Source: Bigelowiella natans CCMP2755
Lineage: Eukaryota > Cercozoa > Chlorarachniophyceae
DNA length: 41,657 nucleotides
Reading direction: 5' to 3'
NCBI GenBank assembly: GCA_000320545.1
Contig: ADNK01000771.1
Span: 1-41,657 of the forward strand
Below the pieces are notes generated by a model. The model saw nothing but the letters and a program-made list of their open reading frames with translations, did not search any database and was not told where the DNA came from. How positions within the stretch are numbered: the first letter of the stretch is position 1; every line of letters begins with the position of its first letter. This document shows positions 9,248 to 18,927 of the stretch, one piece after another. The position numbers and the translations under genes are program-made.

Positions 9248-10934
9248 AGCAAAACATGTTAAAGGCGAGCACCGCAACGCGTAGGGGTGAATGGACTGGT
9301 AGTAATAATACACTATCCTCTTAATTATTGCGGTATACGATCATATATGCCTCCTCTTTCTCTTCTAATCAAGCTAAAACTCTGCACTTAACAATAATTA
9401 TAATAATAATACTAACAATAATAATCCATTTGATACAATACATCCACGCATTATCTATCTATGCACAGCAGACTACTACTACTACCCTGGCAGCATTTTC
9501 CGCAGGTCCTCCACCTGGTGCTTCCCGAGGAGGAGCGTCTCTGGCGACGATGTGGATGATGATGATGATGATGATGATGACGATGGTTCAGCCATACCCA
9601 GAGAGGAAGATGACCACGGATACTTCACCGATCGCACTTCCTGCACGCCAGGGAGGAGGAAGAGAAGAAGACCACGACGACGATGAGGAAGGAGGAAGGA
9701 GGAAATAACAAAACATCTCTTAGTCAGGGAACTCAGAGTCAGGAAATGCTGTCTCTAGCTGCCGACATTTGTGCACTTGTTCAAGTATTTATGAGCTGGT
9801 TATAACTCGAATTATCGGTGCTGCTGCTGCTGCTGCTGTTTTCGAATACTTTATACTCGTATGATGTTTATGCATAAAGTCACTAGAACAGCAATAAGTC
9901 ACAGTAACAGTAATAGTAGCAGTAGTAATAATAATTATAATAATAGTAAAGATAGCAACGACCTGGAACCCGATAATATCTGGGAGAATTTTACCGAACT
10001 CCTTCTTGAGCAATGGTATTCTGATGGGTGTCGTTGTCGTCATCGTCGTCAATTTCATTGATACGCAACAATTTGCAAGACTCCTCTATTATAAAGTACT
10101 GCACATGGTGCGCTTTTTTTGGTGTTCGTTCATCAAAGACGACCTTAGCTTCCAGTGATTAAAGTTCCATATATTCGCACTTACGACACTGATCGTCTTG
10201 TGGCTACTTTTCTGCTCATTGAGAAGTCGTTGGAGTAGTAGAGGAAAGAAGTAGTATTAGAAGCCGCAGTCATTCAAACCCACGCCTCAGAGACACAAGC
10301 AGCCGCGCAATTACAGCCTACCTTTTCCTCTTCCATCGAAAGTTGATGAGCGACATTCACTCCAGGCACGTAGAACTAAATAATTTGCGGTAGGTATTCA
10401 TTATTCTGTAACGTAACCTCGATGATGCATCCATTCACAGAATACAGCTTTTTAGAATAAATGGCCGGCTTATTACTTCTACTTACTACAACTACTACTC
10501 ACGTATACTCACTACCACTCACTACTTTTACCTTCACGAGCGACATGAAGCCGTTTGAATCTTTAGCTATTTCTGATCTTACCTGTGGATCACGACGACG
10601 ACCGATAGTTTATATTCACATGTCCTGTGTCATCATCATCATCATATTATGCAGGAGGAGAGAACCACGTACCGTCAATTCCCTGTCTTGTCCAGGAACA
10701 TCATATGTTATATTTAGCTTGATACGCGTCTCCACGATCTGTATAGGAATCTCTCAGTTGTTCGTACACTAAGAATGGTGGTTTATTTAAACAACAGCAG
10801 CCGCCGCTCTCTTGGCCATACTAAATGCTTTTTTATTTTTTGTGTTTTCCCTCTTAGAGTTACCTTCTCTTCTCTTACATTGAAGTCCGTTTTAGCGCGC
10901 ACAATGCGATACTAAATTTGTTTTTTGGTATATT

Positions 10935-10970
<36 letters not shown>

Positions 10971-11657
10971 GTCACAGGACATGATGTCACAGAACATGTA
11001 GAATTTCAAAGTATAGAAAATAACCATTCTACCATACTATCATAATTTTGGCCCTAAATCCAGTATATTAGTGCCAAAATCGCAAGCTTTTGTCTTTTTG
11101 CTTTTATCTTTCTTTTGCATCTACTACTACTACTACTACTACTACTCTAGAGGTATGACTTACAGCAATTCGAAACCTTGAAAGTGTTAGCATTATTTAC
11201 CTGATCCGTCTCCTCATCGTAAACTACCATCCTGTGGTATCTAGGAACTACGGACTGTGGATGATATGATGACAGAGAACATGTCATATACTGTTGTTTT
11301 TCAGTTGATGATGATGATATCGGAAGAGGAGACTTTCGGGAAGGGAAGCTTTACGAGGCCATCAAGGAGTAATTCTAAATTTACCGATACTCCGTGGGTC
11401 GAATGAACCTCTTTTCCCGCTTGGACATTGGTGACTCGAAGGCCAGAAGGACTCCGCCACAATTTCGCAGCTCGCAGTTCTGTCTCGCTTTGCTCTAGAG
11501 CGAACTCTATAAAAGGACCCTCTATTTCCAGCCCAAACTTCTCGGACAATTTCAAAGAGGTTGCGCCATCTCGCGACGGATGAACCTCGTCGCCGTCTTG
11601 TTGCGTAGCCGCAGAGGCGAGCAAGAGGAAGACGATAGCCCCTCTTCGCGGAGCCAT
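7362..11657 (-). CDS. Secreted/ER-targeted endonuclease/exonuclease/phosphatase (EEP) family hydrolase
   Basis: Eighteen exons chain in phase to 492 aa: 11355-11657, 11201-11254, 10879-10911, 10673-10738, 10532-10582, 10322-10375, 10144-10211, 9963-10020, 9486-9640, 9127-9187, 8818-8868, 8521-8651, 8360-8408, 8105-8178, 7962-7995, 7831-7864, 7603-7660, 7362-7506. The start MAPRRGAIVFLLLASAAT is a signal peptide, followed by about 200 residues of unknown ectodomain. The C-terminal half is a complete EEP fold: VVSANIWNFNHW (metal Asn), IIGFQEVR (metal Glu), GLAIFSRYPIL, AFVTHLSL, LVGDFNAVL (catalytic Asp-x-Asn), SRIDYIF, and the final SDHMFLACEF (catalytic His). This superfamily cleaves phosphodiesters (nucleic acids, inositol phosphates, sphingomyelin); the substrate here is not deducible. 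A poly-Ser stretch sits after the metal Glu. The RING gene starts 413 bp away on the other strand. Confidence 0.88.
9209..9241. repeat. (GA)n microsatellite in an EEP-gene intron
   Basis: About 33 bases of AG repeats lie just upstream (on the minus transcript) of the exon at 9127-9187, where they read as a pyrimidine-rich CT tract before the 3' splice site. Confidence 0.9.
10938..10969. repeat. (GA)n microsatellite in an EEP-gene intron
   Basis: An uninterrupted AG repeat of about 32 bases lies between the exons at 10879-10911 and 11201-11254. On the transcript it is a CT tract. Confidence 0.9.
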
Positions 11658-12070
11658 AATTTGCTGTCAGGAGCACGGTCAGTCTAAATGCGTAAATACA
11701 CCGAAAACAGCTGCAATATTTAGACTGCGACAACAAATGCATACCGGAGCTTCTAGAGTTTTCTCTGCGAGAGCCTCATCAATTGTGCAGAATGGCATAG
11801 TGTTTTGCAGAAAAAGCAGCAGTGATTAATTAATTAATTAATCGGGTTAATAGTCGTAAAAAGTCGCGGAAATCTCTGATGATGGTGGTTGCTCCTTTTG
11901 CCTTCGAGTAGCTAGTACGTGCCAGGACATTGGCAAACACACACTGAGGAGGAGGAGAAGTAAGGAGGAAAAGGAGAAGGAGAAGAAGGAGGTTGACTCT
12001 CAAATAGAATAGAGCAGCGTAATTCTATTGAGGGGAACTCATCAGTTCCCCGAAGTAGAGGGATTAATTT
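11658..12070. promoter_or_regulatory. Divergent intergenic region between EEP and RING genes
   Basis: These 413 bp separate two divergent start codons and should carry both promoters. They contain a TTAAT repeat (ATTAATTAATTAATTAAT at 11825-11842) and a purine tract (GGAGGAGGAGAAG) near 11948-11990. No specific factor site is claimed. Confidence 0.45.
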
Positions 12071-15000
12071 ATGGATCACATCAAAGATGTGATACAGTTC
12101 CTTGTGGGAAGAGAGGTGGGGGCTGGAGGAGGCGCAAACACGCCATTGACATCCACAATTGAATTGGTCGTTCGCTTACTCGAAGCATTTGCGCCACCAG
12201 AAGGGTCCTTTGTTCGTAGTTTTCCTGTTTTGTGCAGCGGTGTAGGTACAGTGCTCACTGTGTCAGGGTTTAGCATGTTGCGACGGTTAGGCATTCCTGT
12301 CTTGCTCGTAGTACAGACAACAGCCAAACCGCTGGCAGCTTGCTCTGCCCTGGCCAGTGGTGGTTTGCTGATGCAGCATTCTCTCTCATACACTTGGCAA
12401 ATATCACTACTTCGGTCGCTTGCCGAGCTTGTAGCAGGAACCGGTCTATTTGCAGGAGGTGTCATCCTTTCACAGCCACTCGGAGGCTTATTGAGGATGA
12501 GTCCTTCCAAGGTTACTGGAGCTACCTTGTGTGCGAACGGCTGTTTTGCCACCGCGGCTTTTGTGGACGTCGCTCTAAGAATGCGCACAGCAGGGAGAAG
12601 CTCAACAGGAATCGCCCTCGCCTCATTAGCAGCCTATGTCATAGGGTTGCAAACAGCTGTTGGGATCGAGATGGTAGCAGAAGTACACGTACTCAGACCC
12701 ATGGTTTACAGAGCTATTCAATGTATATCCCGACTTGGGGGTCTTGCAGCACGGGGCATCTCCAGAACGGTATGCATGTTGATGGATATTACCATGAAAT
12801 CACTTCGATTTGTGTGGCAAAAGCTCGTCAAACCTGTCGGAAGCGCACTGATATCAATACTCGGTTCGCTTTGGAGAACCGTAGTGAAGCCTGTGTTGAT
12901 ATTCCTGAAAAATGCGATAGTAAAGATCTTTACGTGTCTATACAAGGCCCTCGACTACACACTTAATACCGCTATCAGCCTGGCCGGTTTGCTTTGGAGA
13001 ACCGTAGTGAAGCCTGTGTTGATGTTCCTGAAAAATGCGGTAGTAAAGATCTTTACGTGTCTATACAAGGTCCTCGACTACACACTTAGAACCGCTAGCA
13101 GCCTGGCAAATATCTTATGGCGATCGATTCTTAAACCCGTGTTGACTATCATAGCGGACATAGCGTCGGAGGGCTATGCTGCAATGCGAGACGGTCTCAT
13201 ATACACGTTTAGGGTTATTGCGAGAGTGAGCAGTTACTTGTGGAGTTCCATCATCAGACCCACCCTTACCACCGTAGCGAATGTGGTGGGTAGAGTCTGG
13301 AGCTGGTTATCGAGACGATGTACCCAGATTTGCAATGTGGCTTGGACTGCGATTCTCAGGCCTCTATTCAGAGCAGTAACAAACGTTGCTGTCGAAGGAA
13401 CGCGACTACTCTGGCAGGGACTCAGAAACGCTCTGGCTGCTACTCAGGTGTAATAAGTATATGCTTGCAACCAGCGCTCATAATAACGTTGTCACTAGAA
13501 GTATTTGGCAATCAATACTCCACTATGTATTTGGGTTATAACCTAGCGATATACTCGAATGATGAGGAATCCTCTCTTACTCACATACCGTTTGAATTTT
13601 CAGAGATTCGGCCGAGAATTCATGCGGATGACAACGTATCTTTCTGCCAAACTCTTTCGACTCGCAAGCCGTGTTGTGCGCCTCTTGAAACGCTGGGTAG
13701 TGATTCCGGTGACGAAGTTCCTCAGCAAAGCGCTGCGATTCGGACTTGTCGTCGCTTGGCCAACGTTAATGTCAGCCATCTCTACCAAATTCATTTACTC
13801 AGCGTACTCCGCCGAGGGATTTGCCTCGAGGTTATGCTTTTCACTAGCTGCCGTCTCCTCAATCTCAGCCTCATTATGCCTTATCGGCAGAGCTGTGGTA
13901 CATTGCTGCAGATCTCTCCCTGCCATTAATGTCCTTTTCCCCTTGCGGCACCAGTACCTGCTAGAGGATGCATTCTCTTCCTGGGGTCGAAGATTGAGTT
14001 CGCTGGGTACTTGGGTCATCCTCCGTCAGGATGCGTTTGTGCTGGATTTGCTCTTCTACGCTACTTACATCTCGATATCCACCTGCCGAGATATCACAGC
14101 AGCGTTGGCTTCTTTGCTTCGCAAGGCGTTCGACCACCTTCACAACATCTTGGCCAACACTGCGAGAGGGATATACCGTCTCTCGACGTACATCTTCTCG
14201 GTTTTCTGGGGGGCAATGAGGCGTGTTGCAAACGTGGTCTTTAGGGCGTTACTGTTCATCTGGGAAGAGCCTGTTTTATCGTCCACCTGCTCGTGTATTG
14301 CCCTGGCGTCTGTGTACTTGCTATGGTCAGGGCGCCTGCAGCTGCCGCCTTTAGTGACCAGCTCAGTGCTCAAACTCTACGGGAGCATCACCTCCGACAT
14401 TCCCAAATATGCCTGGCGAAGTGCTGATGATCTTTTCATGTTGTTGCGACGTTTTTTCTCGTCTGACCTGCCAGCGATGCTTTCAACCAGCGCCGCTGCG
14501 GCGACTGCATCTCTCCGCGCACCGTGGATACGTTGCAAGGACCTCTCCAAGAGATTTTACAATTTGGACGCCATGTCGCACTTCGAAAACGCTCGATTCG
14601 CATCTGCAGTCTATGTAATTATGACGACAAGTGCTAGGGTAGCCTCCTTGGGGAGTCGCTTGAACGACGAAACCGTCGCGGCAGTGACTGTCACCGTGGC
14701 GGGGATGACGAAAGCTATTTTCCTGCCTGTGCTCGTCCTCGGATCGATTTCTAGATTCGGTGGGGCTGCCGCTGTATTAGCTGGCGAGTTTATTGCGGCG
14801 CCAATCAGTGTTATCTACGTCGGAACCACCCTCGTCGCTCTTCTTTACGAGCTACACCAACGGAGAAGCGGTCGTGGTGAACAAGGCCTACGTCGCAGGG
14901 CAGCACCAGTACATCCCTCTGCAGGTTTTCGAAGAAGTGTTGAAGAAAAGAAAGGATCCATCCTAAAGAACCTCCCCGAACCTGTTCGCATCTACTACAA

Positions 15001-15310
15001 TGCAAATTGCATCATTTGCTCGGACCCAATCGGAATAGACGAGAATGAGGCCAAGCTGATTCTCAAGGCCGAACGAATCCAAGTAACGAATTCTAAAAAC
15101 TCCATGGGCAATACCGTAGAAGGAAAGCAAAAGGAGGCAGAAAGTTCAGCGAAGACGGTGGAACAGAAACCGGTGAAACAACCGGTGCATGCCCTTCCTT
15201 GTGGACATATTTTTCACGCGGTCTGCATCACTCAATGGCTTGCTGTCAAATCTAGGTGTCCACTTTGTCTTCGAGACGTCAATCCGGGTATCAGCACGTT
15301 CCTGCTCTGA
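12071..15310 (+). CDS. Large multi-pass membrane RING-H2 protein (putative E3 ubiquitin ligase) with internal repeats
   Basis: Two exons (12071-13447 and 13604-15310) join in phase across a 156-bp intron to give about 1027 aa. The N-terminal and central regions are highly hydrophobic and probably multi-pass. From about residue 240 a recurring W-x(3-4)-[VIL]-[KR]-P unit appears at least six times (SLWRTVVKPVL, ILWRSILKPVL, YLWSSIIRPTL, VAWTAILRPLF). Two 123-bp copies near 12868 and 12991 are almost identical. The C-terminus has a RING-H2 pattern C-x2-C-x60-C-x-H-x2-H-x2-C-x10-C-x2-C (CIIC, ALPCGHIFHAVC, CPLC), ending shortly before the stop. Membrane RING-H2 ligases such as Hrd1 act in ER quality control, so ubiquitin ligase activity at a membrane is a family-based inference. 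The C2-C3 loop of 60 residues is longer than usual. AATAAA occurs about 25 bp after the stop. Confidence 0.85.
12868..13113 (+). repeat. Tandem duplication, two 123-bp units inside the RING gene
   Basis: The unit starting GCTTTGGAGAACCGTAGTG at 12868 is repeated at 12991 with only a handful of base changes. The period of 123 bp is 41 codons, so the frame is kept. The encoded unit spans WRTVVKPVL, FLKNA and KIFTCLYK. High identity points to a recent duplication on top of an older degenerate repeat series. Confidence 0.9.
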
Positions 15311-16230
15311 TCGATGAACAGGCTCGATCATTAATAATAAAAGCTTACCTTGTACGCTGCCGCTGAATTTCGACATTTGAAATGAGGTAACTACTTACGA
15401 GACAAAAGCTGAAGTGTGCTGAACGTAGTCAAATGGACACACAATGGGAGAACATTTTTTCAATTGTCATCCTAATGTAGCTGTGCACAGAGGCGGCAAC
15501 AGCGCTAAGATTGTGTTTGTTTGTTTCAGCAATTACGTGCTTTATGTTTGCAAATTCTACATAATGTGTGACACAGATGTAATGAATATATTAGATTTCT
15601 TCAATTGTCATCCTAATGCAGCTATACAAAGCTGCGGCTACAGCGAACTGCATTGGTTTGTTTCCGTGTGCCATTGATGTACGTCATGTCGTCTGTGCAC
15701 GACATGCGGTAGTCGAAACAAGAAGACGACCAAACGACAGACGATGCAACGTGCTGAGCGCAACAACAATGAAAACTATAAAACGCAACGGCAGCAGCTC
15801 ACAGCGCTGCAACGAGCGAGTACATGATGCTGTGGTTGTACGTTGTACGTATACGTTTGGTTCAGCCGATCAAATAATTTCAATGAAAACCGGCAATGGG
15901 ACAAAATCAGTGCAACTGGCTAGCAGTAGGGACATGCCTAGCTAGGCCGCTCAGAGCTAGTGAACGCTTGTGAACTCATGCTAGTATGCAAACATCTCTA
16001 GCCACTTGATGTGCACATACTGCAAGTCACTATGCACGTGCCGGCGGGTGCGCACACATGCGCCGAGCTAGCGAGATCAAACTGCTTAATTTGCATGCAT
16101 GGACGCGATGCAAAAACGACAGATGCAATGAAATATCTTACGTTGGCATCAACAAAAAGCCAAGATACATGCTCGTAATGTACATGATGTGAAATGTTAA
16201 CAATCTCAATTACTGGCCTCTTTGTCCTAT
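15311..16230. other. Intergenic, mobile-element remnants
   Basis: This is the convergent spacer between the RING gene and the minus-strand gene ending at 16231. It holds two tandem copies of the TIR-family end (about 15440-15560 and 15567-15690), then sequence resembling the interior of the 5776-6893 element (GAGCGCAACAACAATGAAA versus GAACGCACACAACAATGAAA), then a block rich in TGCATG and CTAGC. The frame at 15616-15945 has no supporting splice partner. Confidence 0.55.
15440..15690. mobile_element. Two directly repeated, truncated ends of the TIR family
   Basis: Around 15463 and 15602 the same words occur in the same orientation (TTCAATTGTCATCCTAATG, then GTAGCTGTGCA or GCAGCTATACA, GCGGC-ACAGCG, and a TTTGTTTC tract). 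They match the arm sequence of the elements at 1484 and 5776. The second copy also keeps the terminal GACACAGATGTAATGAATA. No clear opposite-facing end was found nearby, so these look like broken or nested insertions. Confidence 0.55.
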
Positions 16231-18032
16231 TTACTTTTTTGTTTTCTTCTTCTTGCTCTTGCTCTTGCCTTTCTTGCTCTTGCCCTTCTTTTTCTTCTTT
16301 TCCTTTTTTTCTCCGGGAGGCTTATTCGGAAGGCTGTAAGAGAAATTTGTAAGCGCGCATGCAGATATACTAACAAGCACGGACTCCAGTAACTTGATTA
16401 TTTCTTTCGAAGAAGGGCAAAACGAAAATACTTACCCGAATAAAAGATTTGGCAACTCCTGCTTCTGCTTCTCAGTCAATTCAAGGTTAGGCGCTAGCAA
16501 GGCCCTCTCTAAATTTCCACGTTTCACATGAATTCCGTGTCTTGCCTAGTAAAAATGCAAGGTATTCTTCATCGTTTCTTCTTTCTCCCATATGAGTACT
16601 TCCAAGATGAATAAATAACTACCAGTTTCAACTTAATGAGGTCACAATGGAGTCTTCCTTCCGCCTTTTCAGCTTGGATGGTTTCATCTATCGAATCCCC
16701 GTATGTTCTATGTCCTGAAGCACGATTTCCATACCTGGAAGGACCCCAATCAGTTCTAAAAACTTGCGAATAATCACGATTATCAGAAAAATCGTTTCGA
16801 CTTCTTACATTGACATTGGCTGGAAGGGCGAGAAGCTTATGGGATCCCGCGCGGGCCCTCTAATGTGACCAAGACTAGTTGCTAGTGTCCGGCTAGACGT
16901 ACTCCCCCTCGGGTTTGGGACGATAGGCGATGAAAGGCTTTTCCTGATTGGGAGTTTTCCCGAGTCTCCTCCTCCTTCTCCTTCTTTTCCATTGGCAACG
17001 TTGGCATTGTTGTCAGCCACGGATGGTAGCTGGGTCATCCCTGGGACCACATTCGCAGTTCCGGGCCTAGAATCATTTGGCATCCTCCATCTATTCTCCG
17101 TGTATTTCATGCCGCCCTCAAGTTGCTTCGCACCCGCGGAGCGCATTGCATTGCGTTCCTAAGAGATTTAGTGGCGTTTTTCCCCCCCGTCGTCGTTTGT
17201 AAAGGGAGTGCATTTGCAATGACAAGGACAACACGGTTCACGACAGCAGAGTAACTGCATCACCTTGGCTGATATTCTAGGCCTCGCTAACCCTTCTTCT
17301 TCATCATCGTCGCCCTCGCTATCGTCACCCTAATTGAACCAAGATCGAGAAGATGAGTATGTGTGGAGATGGCATGGTATAGACACAAAGCTTTGTGCAC
17401 ATGAAACTAGTGCCAACCCTTTCGATGGCCTCACTCCAGGCGTCCTGAATCCAAAACTGTTTTTTCCCCAGGTCGCTGTGTGTAGGGCCACTCCTAGAGG
17501 TAGAATGGACCAATGTGCTAAGTACGTTTTTGACACATTCATTAAGATCACTTACCGTAACTTCATCATTGCAGGATTTGTTGCAAAAATTGTTTCTTGT
17601 CGCCATGCTGCTTCCTCATCAAAACGAGCAAGTTGTCTTGACCATTGACCCAAAAGCCGTTCAGTGTGTCGCTTCAATCTACTTTGCTCTGCTTCACGTC
17701 TCCTGTTTTGTAGCCAAACCTAATAATGCCGATCAATGCAAAGTATTCATTACTACTTGCCATAGTCGTTGTGTAGTCAAACGGTTTATAATTGGATGAG
17801 ATGAGAAAGGTGCAGGACCTCATCCGCAGCATTTTTGTCAGATTTGAAATTATTTCTCAAGGAATGTACAAACTCGTTGGGATCATTGTGCACAGGAGCC
17901 TATAATAGGGGAAAGCGAGTTGAATTAGAGCTGTCTCAAGCATTTACAGCAATTGGATACCGTTACCTGGCGAAATCGAGGATAATTTGAGGACTTCATG
18001 ACAGGAGTTGTTCTCGGCCTGTAGGGATTCAT
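16231..18032 (-). CDS. Unrecognised charged/coiled-coil protein with a lysine-rich C-terminus
   Basis: Nine exons join in phase to 386 aa: 17967-18032, 17819-17899, 17556-17719, 17385-17493, 17264-17329, 16809-17158, 16623-16734, 16436-16545, 16231-16333. It starts MNPYRPRTTPVMKSSNYP. An Arg/Glu-rich helical section follows (RRREAEQSRLKRHTERLL, ARFDEEAAWRQE). Next come an acidic stretch (GDDDEEEG) and a long Ser/Pro/Gly/Asn linker. Then a conserved-looking segment (RTYGDSIDETIQAEKAEG, HCDLIKLKL, RHGIHVKRGNLERALL), and finally a tail of almost pure Lys with Gly/Ser. No domain is recognised. The segment before the tail reads like a real fold, and the tail suggests binding to nucleic acid or an acidic surface such as tubulin (speculative). 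The frame MATRNNF at 17325-17606 is a shadow of exons three and four. Confidence 0.75.
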
Positions 18033-18927
18033 CCCTACTCCTATTATTGGTCAGAAAAAGTTTTTTTTTAGTTAATGGAATAAAATAACTAAAGTTTATT
18101 CTAACAGACCTTTCTCTACGTTCTCCCGACTGGTCCCGACCCTTTGAGCATGAGACTGGAAAAGATCGCGGGTACGGAAACGCTGAACACGCTTCAGATT
18201 TATTCTACTGAGGTTTCTTGGCCTTACATATGAACAAAAACGGATCAACTTCTCAGCTCTTAGTGTACCATTTTGCAGAAGCGAGATAAGATATAAATCA
18301 GGGAAAACTCAGCAGTAGCGAACTTCGAACACGAGACACAAGATGAATCTCATCAATTCTACGCCACACCTGTATTTGTTAACACTTGTGTACTGGTTCT
18401 TCGGGTCGCCATACAAATCGCTGCCCCCACCGTGCCTCATCTGCACACTTTCTTGGTTTCTTGCTTAAAAGAATAAAGAATATGGATTCGAAATCGGACC
18501 ACACCGAGGGGGAGGATGACTTGAGGAAAACGAAACGAAATGTCACCTAGAATCCGTTGTATTTTATTACTGCGACATGACTAAGTAGGGCTCTCAACGC
18601 CATAAACTCCGGCGGTTTTGTACGAGAATCGTGAAGGCGACAAACAAAAGCCGTTCTTGCTGCAGTTTCTTTTTTGCACTCTCAGAATCCAGAACACTTA
18701 ATACCGGGGAAATTCACAAAACCCGGGAATCCCCGTCATTCTTCTCACCCTAAGCGATTCATGAGAAGCCTTAGGAGTCAAGGACGCCTTTAATTTTACG
18801 TATGGAGACAAATTATAAGGGCTGAAATTTTGGTAAATGCTGGAGATTTATTCCCTTTTCAATAGTTTTTATGTGAATACTCGACCTGAAAATCGGAAAC
18901 TCTACCGAAAGGCTACCCAACACAGAC
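18033..18927. promoter_or_regulatory. Divergent spacer, mostly unexplained
   Basis: This is the 895-bp spacer between divergent genes. It contains a possible 41-codon frame (18343-18468: MNLINSTPHLYLLTLVYWFF...) with a hydrophobic segment, and a 22-codon frame from 18482 (MDSKSDHTEGEDDLRK). Neither chains to other exons and both may be chance. Promoters of both flanking genes should lie here. Confidence 0.4.
18343..18468 (+). CDS. Possible small membrane peptide (41 aa), unproven
   Basis: The frame runs from ATG at 18343 to TAA. It reads as a short polar start, a hydrophobic stretch (YLLTLVYWFF), then a Pro/Cys segment (PPPCLICTLSWFLA). It lies in the divergent spacer upstream of the lumen-protein gene and could be an upstream ORF or chance. 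There is no family match. Confidence 0.2.
   Translation: MNLINSTPHLYLLTLVYWFFGSPYKSLPPPCLICTLSWFLA

Noticed and set aside
9861-10061. Plus-strand frame ending LEPDNIWENFTELLLEQWY
   Set aside because: It is antisense to the EEP exon IPLLKKEFGKILPDIIGFQ, which is supported by motif and phase.
9990-10140. A minus-strand frame reading VVFDERTPKKAHHVQYF... that looked like a coding exon
   Set aside because: It lies in the EEP-gene intron between 9963-10020 and 10144-10211. Splicing around it restores the EEP motif NHWKLR-IPLLKKEF in phase, whereas including it breaks the domain.
17325-17606. Minus-strand 93-codon frame MATRNNFCNKSC
   Set aside because: It spans an intron. The spliced reading through exons 17556-17719 and 17385-17493 uses another frame in the first exon and fits the flanking phases.
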